DNA of 64,000 nt. Source: Prostheceraeus crozeri (taxonomy: Eukaryota > Platyhelminthes > Polycladida > Euryleptidae). The position numbers and the translations under genes were made by a program. This document shows positions 23,701 through 33,828 of this stretch, piece after piece (position 1 is the stretch's first letter; the number at the start of each line of letters is the position of its first letter). The notes below the pieces were generated by a model. It saw only the letters and a program-made list of their open reading frames with translations, did not search any database and was not told the DNA's origin. The stretch spans positions 310,001 to 374,000 of the forward strand of contig CAJQUW010001409.1 in the NCBI GenBank assembly GCA_907163375.1, written 5' to 3'.

Positions 23701-24036
23701 GTAGAAATGTAACTGTGGGAAGGGGAATTTCGACAAAGTCAAAATGAGACAAAATTCCCAATAGTTTTGAAGTCAACGTACTTTAATCGAAAGATCGTCA
23801 TCGGAATATCCTCCTCATATAGTGCTCACTTTTCCGAAAATATTAAAGAAGAATTTCATGGATTCCATAATCGACTCCATAAATAAAACAACTCCAAAAA
23901 AAGTCCAGTACTCGGAGTAACTCAATTATGTCAAGAAATAAATGCCTTTTATATATTTATGAGTCTGACCTGTGATGTTTCAGATACTTCAAATGGTCAG
24001 TCGCGACGAGGAGGTCTTGGAACTACTTCTGAAGAC
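5496..24036 (+). CDS. Bestrophin family chloride channel (partial, seven exons recognised)
   Basis: Bestrophins are pentameric, calcium-activated anion channels of plasma or intracellular membranes. Exons at 5496-5745, 7689-7891, 7984-8061, 12651-12803, 16623-16873, 20501-20610 and 23984-24036 all have AG/GT borders, and their phases fit each other. The joined reading shows family landmarks in order: a basic RxSLLRYMNLAW block, YWVPMQW, IPLVYTQ, the helix VVIIAVYSYF, PIFTIFQF..GWLK and MNPFGDDDEDF, the acidic calcium-clasp region. The junctions after PLVYTQ and after GWLK fall at places where vertebrate bestrophin genes, as I recall them, are also split. The N-terminal part (start, TM1, pore neck) is missing from the window. 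The tail beyond the clasp is basic and poorly conserved, and the true 3' end is unresolved. Introns are 0.1-4.6 kb and full of transposon remains. Which bestrophin paralogue this is cannot be told. Confidence 0.88.
5746..7688 (+). other. Bestrophin intron, 1.9 kb
   Basis: Intron with gtgagt donor and ttttccag acceptor. It contains an imperfect 32-bp tandem duplication around 5946-5997. Nothing else was recognised. Confidence 0.7.
7689..7891 (+). CDS. Bestrophin exon B (YWVPMQW segment)
   Basis: Acceptor tgttttccag and donor gtaagt, phase 1 to 0. The exon reads VKSTFRKLITDCEMRAFETI, followed by a stretch with YDPEYWVPMQWAVRLTQKAF and DPRTMVMIID. It corresponds to the cytoplasmic bestrophin region ending in WVP.VWF..L...A...G.I.D...L..LL.E. 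Residue pattern and spacing fit well. Confidence 0.87.
7984..8061 (+). CDS. Bestrophin exon C (IPLVYTQ)
   Basis: A 26-codon exon after an intron of only 92 bp. Acceptor ttgtag, donor gtgagt, phase 0 to 0. It reads EIDVLRGQLQTLQIFSSIMI then PLVYTQ. The vertebrate consensus has YDWIS.PLVYTQ at this place. Here the YDW is replaced (FSSIM), while the PLVYTQ that leads into the transmembrane helix and lies near the pore aperture is kept. Confidence 0.87.
8090..10540 (+). mobile_element. Degenerate non-LTR retrotransposon (LINE) inside bestrophin intron
   Basis: A LINE ORF2 can be followed through many stops and frameshifts. The apurinic-endonuclease part shows NPDFNIAVADDFNDF near 8170-8215 and SDHNSAF near 8370, both typical catalytic blocks of this nuclease. 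The reverse transcriptase shows VIGLDISKAFDRLQFDRLLN near 9377-9440, EIQGSVFDPILFAI near 9557 and VICADDLI near 9628, where the usual (F/Y)ADD is CADD. The end probably lies near the A-rich caaataaatag at 10527. It is on the same strand as the host gene and cannot move. Overall layout is that of CR1/Jockey-type elements, but the clade was not resolved. The 5' and 3' limits are approximate. Confidence 0.8.
10541..12650. other. Remainder of bestrophin intron
   Basis: AT-rich sequence. Two diverged copies of a roughly 150-bp unit appear at about 11120-11270 and 11310-11440, sharing words such as caaaat..ccatgag..caagt and ctgca..gcgaca. No gene was seen. The branch and pyrimidine tract before 12651 end in tatcttgcag. 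Confidence 0.4.
12651..12803 (+). CDS. Bestrophin exon D (transmembrane helix to GWLK)
   Basis: Acceptor tatcttgcag, donor gtaatt, 51 codons, phase 0 to 0. It reads VVIIAVYSYFLCQIFASQFV, then DPKQNIKGREVDIYVPIFTI and FQFMFLMGWLK. This matches the bestrophin blocks VVT.AVYS.F, QF..P...., H.LD..VPIFT and LQFFFY.GWLK almost position by position. It is the best conserved exon. Confidence 0.93.
12804..16622. other. Bestrophin intron, 3.8 kb
   Basis: Contains the tRNA-derived SINE-like pair described separately at 14150-14405. The rest is AT-rich without a recognisable gene. ORFs at 15601-15825 and 16049-16349 show no domain. Confidence 0.5.
14150..14405 (+). repeat. Two tandem tRNA-derived SINE-like units
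   Basis: Two B-box-like words, tgttcgagtcct at about 14216 and ggttctagtcct at about 14348, are each followed by the same pattern: ccta..g....at.tctttt/ttca......ttgatctatc. The segment before each B box contains A-box-like, weakly conserved bases. This looks like two copies, or a dimer, of a short element derived from a tRNA with pol III promoter boxes. Neither copy folds into an intact tRNA by eye. Limits are approximate. Confidence 0.35.
16623..16873 (+). CDS. Bestrophin exon E (NPFG calcium clasp)
   Basis: Acceptor tgtgcttcag, donor gtaaga, phase 0 to 2. It starts VAMCVMNPFGDDDEDFQTSE, equivalent to VAEQLINPFGEDDDDFETN of vertebrate bestrophins. The acidic run of this region forms the calcium clasp in structures of the family. 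Here it is D-D-D-E-D, so calcium binding is plausible. The downstream part (YPENLDPPTFQF, then an acidic stretch DDGLADFIEDIDSDMND) is less conserved cytoplasmic tail. If the donor is not used, the reading stops at 16875. Confidence 0.92.
17095..17640 (+). mobile_element. Penelope-like element relic with GIY-YIG endonuclease fragment
   Basis: The reading at 17165-17356 contains GGVYHINCKSCPKFYIGETG followed by RTFDVRCKEH. This is the GIY-YIG nuclease signature with the extra CxxC finger (here CKSC) that is typical of Penelope-like retroelements. A second frame continues with AIAHHV, HTIDFDNQDILSRCNDF and VRRIIESSF, which matches the normal C-terminus of the domain, so a frameshift lies near 17356. 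No reverse transcriptase was found upstream; the copy is truncated. The word gacgtttcgg (17102-17111), common at ends of such elements, precedes it. Confidence 0.72.
17641..20500. other. Rest of bestrophin intron
   Basis: No gene recognised. A minus-strand open stretch at 17668-17850 looks protein-like in composition but matches nothing I recognise. A minus-strand tRNA A-box-like word (tggctcagttgg, near 18072-18083) has no matching B box. Confidence 0.4.
20501..20610 (+). CDS. Bestrophin exon F (basic tail)
   Basis: Acceptor tgtctttcag, donor gtaagt. Its phase (2 to 1) follows exactly from the previous exon. It reads MSGLEIKPSRLEIIRDYISS then HTRRGRRVRRGPPRIS, a strongly basic cytoplasmic tail segment. 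Assignment rests on the correct splice signals and phase, not on similarity. Confidence 0.6.
21885..22141. repeat. Perfect 124-bp inverted repeat with 9-nt spacer
   Basis: Positions 21885-22008 and 22018-22141 are exact reverse complements over 124 nt by direct reading. They are separated only by cactgcctt (22009-22017). Pairing is lost at the next base outward (21884/22142). The inner part carries gcgtccagacgcttggt and the word gcgaaacgtttgcc, which resembles the cgaaacgtt words found near Penelope-like elements. It lies in a bestrophin intron. As RNA it would form a very long hairpin. It could be two terminal repeats of one element in opposite orientation, a hairpin RNA locus, or an assembly artefact. 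Confidence 0.9.
22563..22812. mobile_element. Foldback MITE-like element (~250 bp)
   Basis: The ends are related inverted repeats. Left ggtgctgtacactgtaaatc pairs with right gattaccactgtgtacagta, allowing mismatches. The inner arms aaaacatccg (22641-22650) and cggatgtttt (22722-22731) are exact inverse words. The middle holds the palindrome tgacgtca (22671-22678). No ORF and no clear target-site duplication. This is consistent with a non-autonomous DNA transposon with long imperfect inverted repeats. Confidence 0.55.
23984..24036 (+). CDS. Bestrophin exon G (probable)
   Basis: Acceptor tgatgtttcag, donor gtaagt, 53 nt whose phase (1 to 0) fits the previous exon. It reads TSNGQSRRGGLGTTSED, a small basic/serine-rich tail. 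If the donor is ignored the reading ends at a stop at 24079-24081, so this could also be the last exon. No similarity supports it. Confidence 0.5.
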
Positions 24037-24544
24037 GTAAGTATCGATATATTATTGACAGTAAAGTCAAAGTTACTATTCTGATTGATATCACGGTTCC
24101 CCATATGCCTTGTAAATGGGTTCCATAGAGTAGATATATTAGGTAGAGTGGTAACTCTGCATTTATTTAATCCCCAATGTGTATACACTTTCGATTTTTA
24201 TTAAATGAACTCGAATGAGATACAGGTGGTATTGTCACCAAATGTGAGATATGCAAATCTTTGCAGTTTTGCAGAAATTACAACGGAATTGAATGATCAT
24301 AATTGTAATGCAGAAGGAATGATGGTATTTCACAGATTCCAATGACAGCCTTGGAGATTTGATGTTTGCTAAATTAGCAATTCGATGGGTTCCTATTACT
24401 TTCATGCTCAATCTCAAGGGTATTTTCTTAAGCTTGATCATATCACACGCAACCTGCCACTGGCAGAGCAAAATCGCATAATCAAAGACAATGACTTCAT
24501 TTAACTTTGAAAGATGTAAATGGTTCCACATCACTATTCAGATT
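24037..24544. other. Non-coding sequence 3' of last probable bestrophin exon
   Basis: Nothing recognised. Either intron or 3' flank of the bestrophin gene. Confidence 0.4.
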
Positions 24545-25012
24545 CAAGAAATGAAACATGAATTTAGTGAATCATAAAATCATACCGGTGAAAAATGAAT
24601 TGAAAACTTGAAATTTCAGCCAGGAAAGCACGAATAAGATCTCGACTTTTTCATGAAGACTTCCATTATAATACGGTTCATAAAATTCCCTTGATAATCA
24701 GCTTAATTTCCTCTCAGTGAGGATGCTTTTCAGCAAGTATTTATTCCTTTTGATATCCAACATGTTTCATACTACTTATATAGGAGAGTCATCTCGGTAG
24801 TACATAAACTGGCAAATTTTGACTATTTTCAAAAGTGCTCGAATGATTTTTTTGGACCACGGGAACGTAATCTCCGCAAAAAACAGCATCTTTTCATATA
24901 AAAATTTTCACCGTATACAGATAATTTTTGAGTCGACACTCTACCTACATATCTTTACTCTATGATGGGTGCAGTTAAATAAAAATTGCAAATCTTAAAT
25001 GCAATGAACTGA
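24545..25012 (+). repeat. Dispersed repeat, copy A
   Basis: This segment is clearly related, in the same orientation, to 46575-47100. Shared blocks include agaaatgaaacat.aatttagtgaat, aaaacttgaaatttcagcca, aagatctcgactttttc, gaagactt.cat, cagcttaatttcc, attccttttgatatc.aacatg and ttttttgagtcgacactct. By eye identity is high, with several indels. No ORF. Probably an old non-autonomous transposon. Confidence 0.75.
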
Positions 25013-25319
25013 ACTAAATTGAATTTTCCAAACCGTTGGGGAACTTTTGGCCGACTTGTACCGGTTTTTTTCCTTTGCCAGTTAATTGTGACACGCTTAG
25101 CTTTCAATAAACAACACCACCTAGACATAATGTGTGACAGCAATACACGCGCAATCAATACAATTGATATACAATCATAATTATGTCTCTGTAAATTCAG
25201 CGGCCGTTAAGCATGCGAATTCTAACTTTTTTAATTTTAATCTTTTTGTGTTAAAAAGAATCGAATTCCATAATTTACGCTTATAAGGCTGCATCATTCG
25301 CATTATTCGTATACCTGTA

Positions 25320-25985
25320 TGTGTGAGAACTAAACCGAACGTGGGAGAGGAACTACTGTCGCGTTTTCTCTTGAGCATTCTTCAGTTATCATACTCTAAA
25401 TCTGGTGCTGTTCCCCTATTGGTGGCAGATATCTCAAATGCATTTGACAAGTCGGCTCACACGTCAATCATGAATTCGTGTCATCGTTTTCAATTGCCTC
25501 AACCAGCAGTTAGATAGACAATGAATTTTTCGACTGATCGCCGATAATTTGTGAGATCAAATGCCGATCAATCTGATAGGAATGCTGCAACCAGTGGTGT
25601 TCCACTCGGTAGTTCCTTAGTCCCTTTGCTGTTTTGTGTAGTAGTGGACAGTTAATGGACACTATCTAAGTTCGTCGAGTGATGACAGTTTATAATCTGA
25701 GTGGGACAACTTAATCGCATTGGTCTGATAACACAGTCATCTTTTGAGCTTCACTAAGGGTTTCATTATGAACATACATGTAATTACTACGATAATTATT
25801 AGCGTGGTCGTAAAAAGGAATTCTATTTGAGTTCTGTATTTAGAGACGACTTAACTTGCTTCAGCACTGTCGATACCAATTCTGGGGAGATTTTTTCATC
25901 TGATTTGAGTTGGAATATGCTTGTCGATCATGTAATTACTCAAGCATCCATACGACTTCGCAATATGCAATTTGAAAAGCTCAGG
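25320..25985 (+). mobile_element. LINE reverse transcriptase relic
   Basis: Fragments of a non-LTR reverse transcriptase in plus orientation: LLVADISNAFDKSAHTSIMN at about 25418-25477, TSGVPLGSSLVPLLFCVVVD near 25590-25650, and, after a frame change, SDLSWNMLVDHVITQASIRL near 25900-25960, equivalent to the D.KW..HV...I.KAS.RL block after the catalytic site. The ADD box is not visible. It appears different from the 8.1-10.5 kb copy. Truncated and non-functional. Confidence 0.65.
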
Positions 25986-28900
25986 CTGTGATCCTACTAC
26001 TTTATTGCGACCGTACATGTACTTTACCTTTCCGGTCTGTCTCAACATGATGTTTTCCCGTTTTTTTGTAAATTTCCTCAATTACCTCTTTGAAAGACTT
26101 GCAAAAATCGGAAGAAGTTGTAAAATCATCAGTGAAAAAAATGGAATCTGATCTTTTATAAATCACCAATGCCTTCAATTTTTTTGAGAAGATTGTTATA
26201 AACGATCACCATCCGTTACGAGAGCCTTTTCTCCATACGAATCGGTTGTCCAGAAGCCTATGTCCTATTAAGCGTCCCGAAACAAAAACCGTTCTTTTTT
26301 CAGTTTACGTTTTCGTTAACTCGATTTTGCAAAATCAACTCTACAGCCTTTTACATTTGTCTCACTTTTGTTTTATCTTGCTTCATTCAATTGGGCCTGC
26401 ATGTATATCAATGAAGATTATCTTATCTTAGGAGTCTTTATGTCGCATTAATTTCAACATGTGATCTGCATTACAAGACTTCCTCGTAATCATATCTTAA
26501 TTTATTGACTTTCAAGTCTTTGCGAATGAATGAAAATAAATTTCGGGACTAACGCGACCCCACTCCCATTATGTTGGAAACTATCCGAATCCGACCCCAC
26601 CCGCTTGCAAATCTATCGACATGGCATAGTGGTAATGCAGAGGAAAGATAATATGTCGACATGGCACCAAGTCTGGTCACGGCCAGAACTAGTCTCGAGG
26701 GGCAAGAAGATTAATTTTTTATTGAACGTCATGCGATTTCAAGCCTGAATTCTGACGAACCAGGAGATTGACAGCACATGAAATCGACACAGTCAGTAAA
26801 TTTTAAGAATTTGACACGGAGAAAAATTGAGTTAAAGATATCTACTGTTCACTTAAAAGGCCTGCCTGCAGTCTGACTGTTGAAATTCGTAGATTCTCTG
26901 ATAAAACCTGCTTCTGCAAGGTGCGTGCTTGTCCAATCACACAAGCCAAAGAATGACAAATATCCATGTCAATTCTTTTCGCATTGCAAACAATGGCTGG
27001 GATAGGATTATGTCCACTGTAGACTAACCCACACGCGAATGAATCTACCTCCATAATTGAATCATATCTCAGTGAATAATGATGCATGCAGCATCATTTA
27101 TGCTGAATTGAACAATTTGAAATAAGATATAAATGCATAACTATATTTGCACTTTCCGTCTAATAGCGACAACTGTGTTTTTTCACAATTAAAATTGACA
27201 ATTAAGGGTTTCTTTATCATAGGCGACGAATTAGTGAATGGAATTGTGAAGAGTATTGATAAGCGATGTGTGAGTATATATATCATGCCTGTGGGATGTT
27301 CATCATCACTTTATGGCTGCACATGTAAGCAGAATCTGTGTATTTGTCTTATCAGAACTATATCAAATCACAACACAATTCTTAAAACTGTATTTCAACG
27401 TAAATCAGATTATAAATATGCGATTTTTTTTATTACAAGAAATTGTGACATGAAAAACATCTATAAAAAAGTTCATTTATTGATGCATGCTCAGAATGCG
27501 AGTGCCATCGTAATGTTACTTTCTGAGGAACTTTTGTTTCTACTTTTCTTATGGATGTACCAAAAGCTAAACCCATATCCACCTTTGTCATTGAATAATT
27601 GATAGATTATCACGAATTTTAAATAAAGCTTAAATGCCGTTGAATATTTTTGATGCGTTTGTAGTGCATGTGTTGTTGCTCATTCTAGATGACCCATCTG
27701 AATATGGACGATCTTGCGTAAGTACATTTGCCTGGAAATTTAAAGATAAAGAAATTATTCACATCTTCATTCACAAAAATGATTAAATCTAACAGAAAAT
27801 GCTTCGCCTATTATTAGATGGCATGAATTTGTTGGTGACAATTAGTTTTCACTAAATATTGATATGGAACGTACAATGCACATGTACATTCCACAGAATC
27901 TATAATAATATAGATTATTAGAATGTTATTTCTATATTTCATGCACTCTATTTTTATAATCATTATTCTTTTATGATCTAGGAATCTATAAAATAGTCAT
28001 TAGCTTTTGCTTACAGAAATGAAATAATATACAAGTCTCTAATTGTATAGCATGTATCTAAAATATTATTATGGAATAAAGCATCCAAGATTATTTACAA
28101 AAGTGATTAGCATCTGCAGTGTGTGATCTATTTGTGCATAATTCGTGTTTATTTCAAAAGGCTCCTTGACATCTGCTTAGCTGCAAGCTATTAATTCCGA
28201 GTGAGAAATGTTTACATTCAAGAATATTGTATATGTTACTGATGATGATCCTACAGTGCTTTTTTCACTTTATTCATTTTCATTTTTGCTAATTTCAGAG
28301 GTGAGTAGAATACTAAAAATTGTCATCACATTTCATTATTTGCTTTGCTTCACAGGTCATGAGCAAATATCGGTGTGCTGTGTTCGCTTTATAGCTGCAT
28401 ACTTTGTAGCATCTTGCATGTAGACTTGATGTAGTTTTCTATACTCACATCTGTAGTTTGATCATCTTTGCAAATTGAATCATTCGCTAAAAGTGTATGT
28501 TATGAAGAGCAAGTACACATTGAAGCATTTAAATATTTTTACAGATTCAAAATATGAAAGAAAATCAGAGATTCAGTACCATGCTGTGTAACTATATTTC
28601 TTAATTGTAGTGCAATGATGCACGGTATGTACATAGTGTAGATATATGTATTTAGTGCAAAAATTAAAAGTCAGAATGTGGACAGTGGACATATGAGACA
28701 CTAAATGGACACATGGGCATATCAGCTACTATATTTCCCTGCAATCAAGATAGTCATAACAATAGATCACTTTTATTTGATTAGTTGAGTATCGACATGA
28801 GCATGATTTTGTTTTCAAATACGTTGGAAATCAGTAACCATACAATGAGTTTTGACATCCAGGAGTATATGTTTTGCGGGCACAATGCATAAGAGCAAGA

Positions 28901-30439
28901 CAAAAGCTAATAAGAGAAGGCAAGTCAATCAATCATTGTTCTGCCTAAGATACTGATGATTTTCGGAAAGCAAGTTCATCCCAATAATTAGAATCTTAGG
29001 GAATAATCGCAAGTCATGCACTGCAATATACAAAATTATGTAAAAAACCAAAGAAGGGTCAAGCACAATGCAACTGCAAATAGAAGGAAAGTGATGCCTC
29101 TCTCTGGATAGATAATAGGAATTTTTACTGATTTCTCTCTTTTATCTACATGTATAAATGCACTTCTAAAACGAATTACTAAATATGCCGTTGTACGCAC
29201 TTGTAGTTGTGACAATCAAAACCTGATCAATTATTTCTTTTTATTCATCTGCATGATTTTATGGACATCTTGAACTGTGTGGTAGTTTTTATAATCCTAA
29301 ATCATATTGAAAATTTTTACGAGTCACGCTTATTAAAATATTTACTTGCAGATATGCTTTTCTGAATCTTTTTATTAAATCATTGCTACATTCTATAGAT
29401 GCATTTTCAATACACTCTTGATTCCAATTTTTGTGAGAATTTTATCCAATACTTGCCAAAACAAATTCTAAAATTTGCCTTGTGTTCATGTTGATTTCTT
29501 TTGTATACAGTTTTCTTGATAATGGCTATGGCACATGAATAGCCGAAATATGTTTATAAAAATAGAAGATAAAAAGTTTACACCTACTCGGCTTTTCCAA
29601 ATCCTGAAAATTAATCATTCCAATTTTTGTGTGTGGTATTTCCTTGGAAGTCTATTTTCCATGGACTGTTCACAGTGGCAGGTTTGGGAGTGGGCAACAT
29701 CAAAAGGTCAATTTGGATTTACGTTAGAAGCAACAATTTCAACTGCCTAGAGGAAAACTCATAAGACTTCTTGAGCAATTTTCTTCCTCTCATTTTCCGT
29801 AGTCTGTACGTTGCAATTTCCATTTGCCGTGTTTATTGAGTCTCATGATGTGCACTGATTTTCTTTTTGTCCATTCAGGATTGTATGTATTCTATAGGTT
29901 ACTATCGTTCTTTATGCCTTTGTTATTTGAATCTCATGCATGAATTAGAGGGCAAATAGATTTTTGAGGATGACCACTTCAGATGGTCAAAATACTAAAT
30001 TTGTCTCCTTATTTCTATCAGAAAGTCTAGAGATTCAAGTAGGCAAAGTAATTCCATTTCATTGGAAAATAAGCTTTACGTGTAGGCAGATCAAATTCTA
30101 TCACATAAATCTGCACATGAAATCTCGCTTTTATCGACCGCTAGATTGGAAAATAATGCACAATAATGATCGGATGTTCAATAGCCTATTAGGTACTGAA
30201 AATGTTTGCCATTGACAAACTTTCGGAATATCGGTGGGACGATGAGATTGCATCAAATTTTACAAAAAGCAAAATGTATTATGTATAATTATTGCAAAAA
30301 TATATGGCAGGTAAGCATAATTTTGGTGCTTATTATATCTTTTGACCGAAGGTGCTCATGTAATGCATACCACCAATCAATATTTTCAGTTTTGTAATTG
30401 ACTCGTATTTCCATGTCAATCTCGAAATGTTAAACAGTC
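25986..30439. other. AT-rich stretch without recognised gene
   Basis: No domain was found. A possible 29-nt mini-exon at 27689-27717 (tag acceptor, gtaagt donor, phase compatible with bestrophin exon G) is too short to support. ORFs at 27147-27602 (151 codons from a TTG) and 29535-29750 are low-complexity, AT-driven readings. Confidence 0.4.
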
Positions 30440-30800
30440 ATTTCTATCAATAGTGGAAATATGATGGGACGACGTCTAAATGGCCGAAATGCTTTAAATT
30501 TTTAAACGTGCGATTGTCGATTGTTGTTGCTAATCGCGCGAACCGAGGCTCATGAGCGCTGACCTATGCGGCCAGTTTTTCTCAATAATTCCATTACTGC
30601 CATGCTGTCGGGAGTTGGGATGATATCATTGCAGGATTTTAGCCGTTGCTAGTGACATCTTGGACATTCGATGAAGTTATTGAGAATGGTTTCTTCTCGG
30701 TTGAAATTAGGGCAACTGGGATGTCCTACCGATTCGATGTCGTGTCGAGTGTATTCCGAGTCCATTTTACTGATTCCGAAATAAAGTTCCGTGTTATCAG
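30440..30800 (-). mobile_element. LINE ORF2 C-terminal relic, minus strand
   Basis: On the minus strand one frame reads GISKMDSEYTRHDIESVGHP, SCPNFNREETILNNFIECPR and, past a stop, MAVMELLRKTGRI. This is the C-terminal cysteine-rich block found after the reverse transcriptase in many LINEs (C..C...EET..H...CP..) and its tail. Stop codons interrupt it at about 30643 and 30550. It lies on the strand opposite to the two LINE relics upstream. Confidence 0.55.
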
Positions 30801-30984
30801 ATAATCAGATAATCGGAATTTTCAACCTACGACCCATCACTGGTAAATCTTGAAAGACTTTTAATAGTATTCTATTTGCTCATTTTCCATATTTATTATT
30901 CAATCATTATTAATTGAATTTCCAGGTATTTAAATTCAGATCTACGATTAACTCTACATCAGATGTGATCTTGTAACCTGGCAA

Positions 30985-31195
30985 TTGACAAATCCATCAA
31001 ATGTCAAAACTTGTAACTATCGCGAAACATGCTTTGGCCTGTTGGGCCTTGTCAGTCGTGGGTAGATTCGAACTAGCGACGTTAGAGTTAGATGGTCCGG
31101 TGGCCTTGCGTTTAGAAGGTGCTCGCACGTCCTTTAGTTCAAACGTCGCTGGTTCGTGATGAAGCCACACTGATGAAGCCAAACAGGTTAACATG
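30985..31195 (-). repeat. Penelope/tRNA-like hairpin segment
   Basis: Positions 31069-31083 and 31142-31156 are inverted repeats with 14 of 15 matches (cgaactagcgacgtt). Words like tRNA B boxes (gttcgaatc on minus, agttcaaac on plus) lie in or near the arms. On the minus strand 31057-31024 reads ctgacaaggcc-caaca-ggcc-aaag, a small stem-loop behind CTGAcaA. This resembles, with mismatches, the hammerhead-like ends of Penelope-like elements. A SINE or solo terminal repeat of such an element is the most likely identity. Confidence 0.35.
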
Positions 31196-33828
31196 TCTCT
31201 TGGTGGTTACATGTGCTGAGATTCGATAAATCAGATATGATTTATTCTTGATTATTATTGCCTCCGATCGTAGTACATGGCAATCTTATTCTAATTCTTA
31301 TTGTATATTAATTAAAAGTATAAAATGCCTAGTCAAATGGTCTTTTACTTGTAATTTTATTAAATTAATTTCCGATATCAGGAAGACAACTTTTTTTCCG
31401 ATTTTTTCCATTTGCAAATGAATCGTGATTTCGGTAGTTGATCTGACGAATCGGCCTAAATGGTGTAACGGTGACAGACAATATAAATATAAATATAAGA
31501 GAAGAGATTATTATGTAATTTTGCACTTTCGCTCCAGATTAGTGTCACGTGTTGAAGTGGTTGACAACGGCAACGGTATTTTGTCAGAGCTGTGTCTATA
31601 TATTACTTTTCATTGTTCGCAGATGGTTGCACATGAAGAGGTTCAGATGAGTGATTTGATTATTCATATTATAATTAATTGTTCATCCAGTCGATGTTAA
31701 ACAAGAAATTCATTTTGATACATTCATTGTTCAATCTTTTATTCTATTCTCGCCGTCAATTAGCAATTTTTGCCAACTTCATGAATGATTTTCCCTGATT
31801 CAATAACATTTTAGTCTTATAAGTAACATTCTAGGCGAGAACTCTAAATGTGTGACTAAAGCGTGTGTAACTAAAATGTGTAGTCCTGGGGGTAAATATT
31901 TTGAAACTCCTTCTGTTCCTATCAGGTCAGGCAGGATTGGAATTTTCATATGGCAAGCAGCTCTCTAGACGTAGGCAAATAGTTGATCATATAGTCTGTT
32001 TCTTCATTTAGTTGACATTACCATGAAGTAGAAAGTGATGGTCAATTAGGTCACGACATATCAAGCAATACCATGCTTTCATGTTTTTGTTATATAGGAC
32101 AATATGAAGAAATCGCATTAAAAAGGCTCCGTTTTAATTATAATCACATCGACCGACTACATAGTCAAAGTTGTCGAATTATGCGCGACGCTAACAGCCG
32201 TTTCCAGAAATCTGGCTTGACATAAAGCTGCAAATAACACAGACGAAATCAATGAGAAAGCGCTTTTTTTAAGTCGGTAAAGCTTCCGAGAATTATATGT
32301 TTAGATGACAATCGAAATTTCATCATGTGTGAGTGATTAGTGCTAGTTAATATTTTTCAAATAATACTGAGGGATAAAATAATAATAATAATGATTAGTG
32401 CTAGTTAATATTTTTCAAATAATACTGAGGGATAAAATAATAATAATAAGGGACACAGAGTGAAATCATACAAGTATATCAGTCTATTTCCATGAGGCAT
32501 ACTGCAATTAGAGAGAGAAAGATAGCAATCAAGCTTTAAAAAGATTTTTTAGAAATTTAACTCAAGTGGAATGGAGGTACTTATACTTCCTCTGCATGAT
32601 ACCAAGACAATGCGGCAGCTGCTCTGCAAAGCTCAAACATCAACCTACTCTATATGGCTCTTCAAGTTTGCGCATATCCTAAAATTCATTACAAATGACT
32701 GATTTTCTCTTTGAGTCTGAAAGGAGCAGTCCGGCCACCAGAATGATTTTCATTTAGAGAAGGAGGTCGAAATGAGACTTTAACAGGATGATATCCTAGG
32801 GCCACCACGAATCTGCGCGTCTGCTCAGTTCTATACGGTTCATTTTTGTCAGACAGAATACAATAAAAACACATACTTTTCTTCCAGAAATCCAATGAAT
32901 TCAATGTTTTCTCTTATTAGGAGAAAATAAAGTACAAAGTCAAAAAAGCCATAGTTTTCAGGTGATGTACCATCTCTACTCATTTGCGTCTATGAAGCTT
33001 GGCAAAATCAAATTAGGCAAGCTTCATTATTTCATTAATCACTAAATAATAGTATTCACATAATATGCGCGAATACTTAATAGCCATGGGGTGTATATTA
33101 TTCTGCAAAAGTCTAATTTTCGGCCTCGTTACCTACAGAAACTCGTTGTGGAGGTTGGAGCTAGATGCCAGAGAGCTAGATTCTTGGTGATTGTATGCAT
33201 AAGGTAACTCAGTTCACTCAGGTAAGTTAATGTTATACGTGTCTCTGACCGAAGTCTGTTTACGAACCTTAAATAACTCCAGTTCAGATTGATATTCTGC
33301 ATTCGATTCTGTGACAATGTTAAGTCATCGCCTCCTGGCTTGATAATCATAGAAATAACAATGAATATCGTCGAACATTTTTACCGATGTATAGCACTTC
33401 ATGTTCGATTTGAGTGAGTTATCGCCTCTTTAGCCTACCGATCCAAATATGACCAAGCTTAATATGAGACTCAATATCATCATACCTAAAAATAGAATTG
33501 TTTCCAAGCATCCTCTCCTTCCAATTTAGGATTCATTATACATAGGCCCTATTACTGCGGTACAAACTTAAGTTTTGGATTAGAATGGTGCGCATTCTCT
33601 CATGCCATGTATGACCTTGATTCGCGTGGTGGATAAGCAAGTAACTTTCTTGAGCCAATGTTTATATGCTAGGCAATTGTAAGTAATTCTCCCTTAGAGT
33701 TAGAAATTCGAGCATGCTTTAGATTCTGTGCTGGAAGCATGTTTCAGTACATGCATGCTTTGATAACTATTAGTAAACTGGTCTTTACTCTCAGACTCAA
33801 ACCATCGGTTCTGGAATATTGATGAAAC
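31196..33828. other. Non-coding stretch with tandem duplication
   Basis: No gene recognised. Contains the 58-bp duplication listed at 32334-32449 and a short ataaat microsatellite at about 31479-31500. Confidence 0.4.
32334..32449 (+). repeat. Perfect tandem duplication of a 58-bp unit
   Basis: Two identical copies, 32334-32391 and 32392-32449, each from tgattagtgctag to the taataataataa tail. The A/T-rich trinucleotide tail at the junction may have promoted slippage. No mismatch was seen, so the duplication is recent. Confidence 0.9.

Larger units (their letters stand above)
20611..23983. other. Bestrophin intron with inverted-repeat structures
   Basis: Apart from the perfect inverted repeat at 21885-22141 and the foldback MITE at 22563-22812 (listed separately), the sequence is AT-rich and without recognisable genes. 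A short word, catgatggtgggatc, occurs twice at about 23036 and 23086. Confidence 0.5.

Noticed and set aside
26625-26700. A-box-like atggcatagtggtaatgcag
   Set aside because: No B-box at the right distance, so neither a tRNA nor a supportable SINE.
27147-27602. 151-codon plus-strand ORF with FIIGDELVNG, faintly like the IIIGDEILKG of FAD synthase/CinA-type domains
   Set aside because: Only one short word matches, it begins from a non-ATG codon and the rest has no family pattern.
27689-27717. Possible 29-nt mini-exon of the bestrophin (tag acceptor, gtaagt donor, compatible phase)
   Set aside because: Too short to support by sequence and no next exon found that keeps an open frame.
31637-31699. 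Possible terminal bestrophin exon after gttcgcag, reading MVAHEEVQMSDL..
   Set aside because: It is over 7 kb from the last probable exon, with no similarity or independent support.
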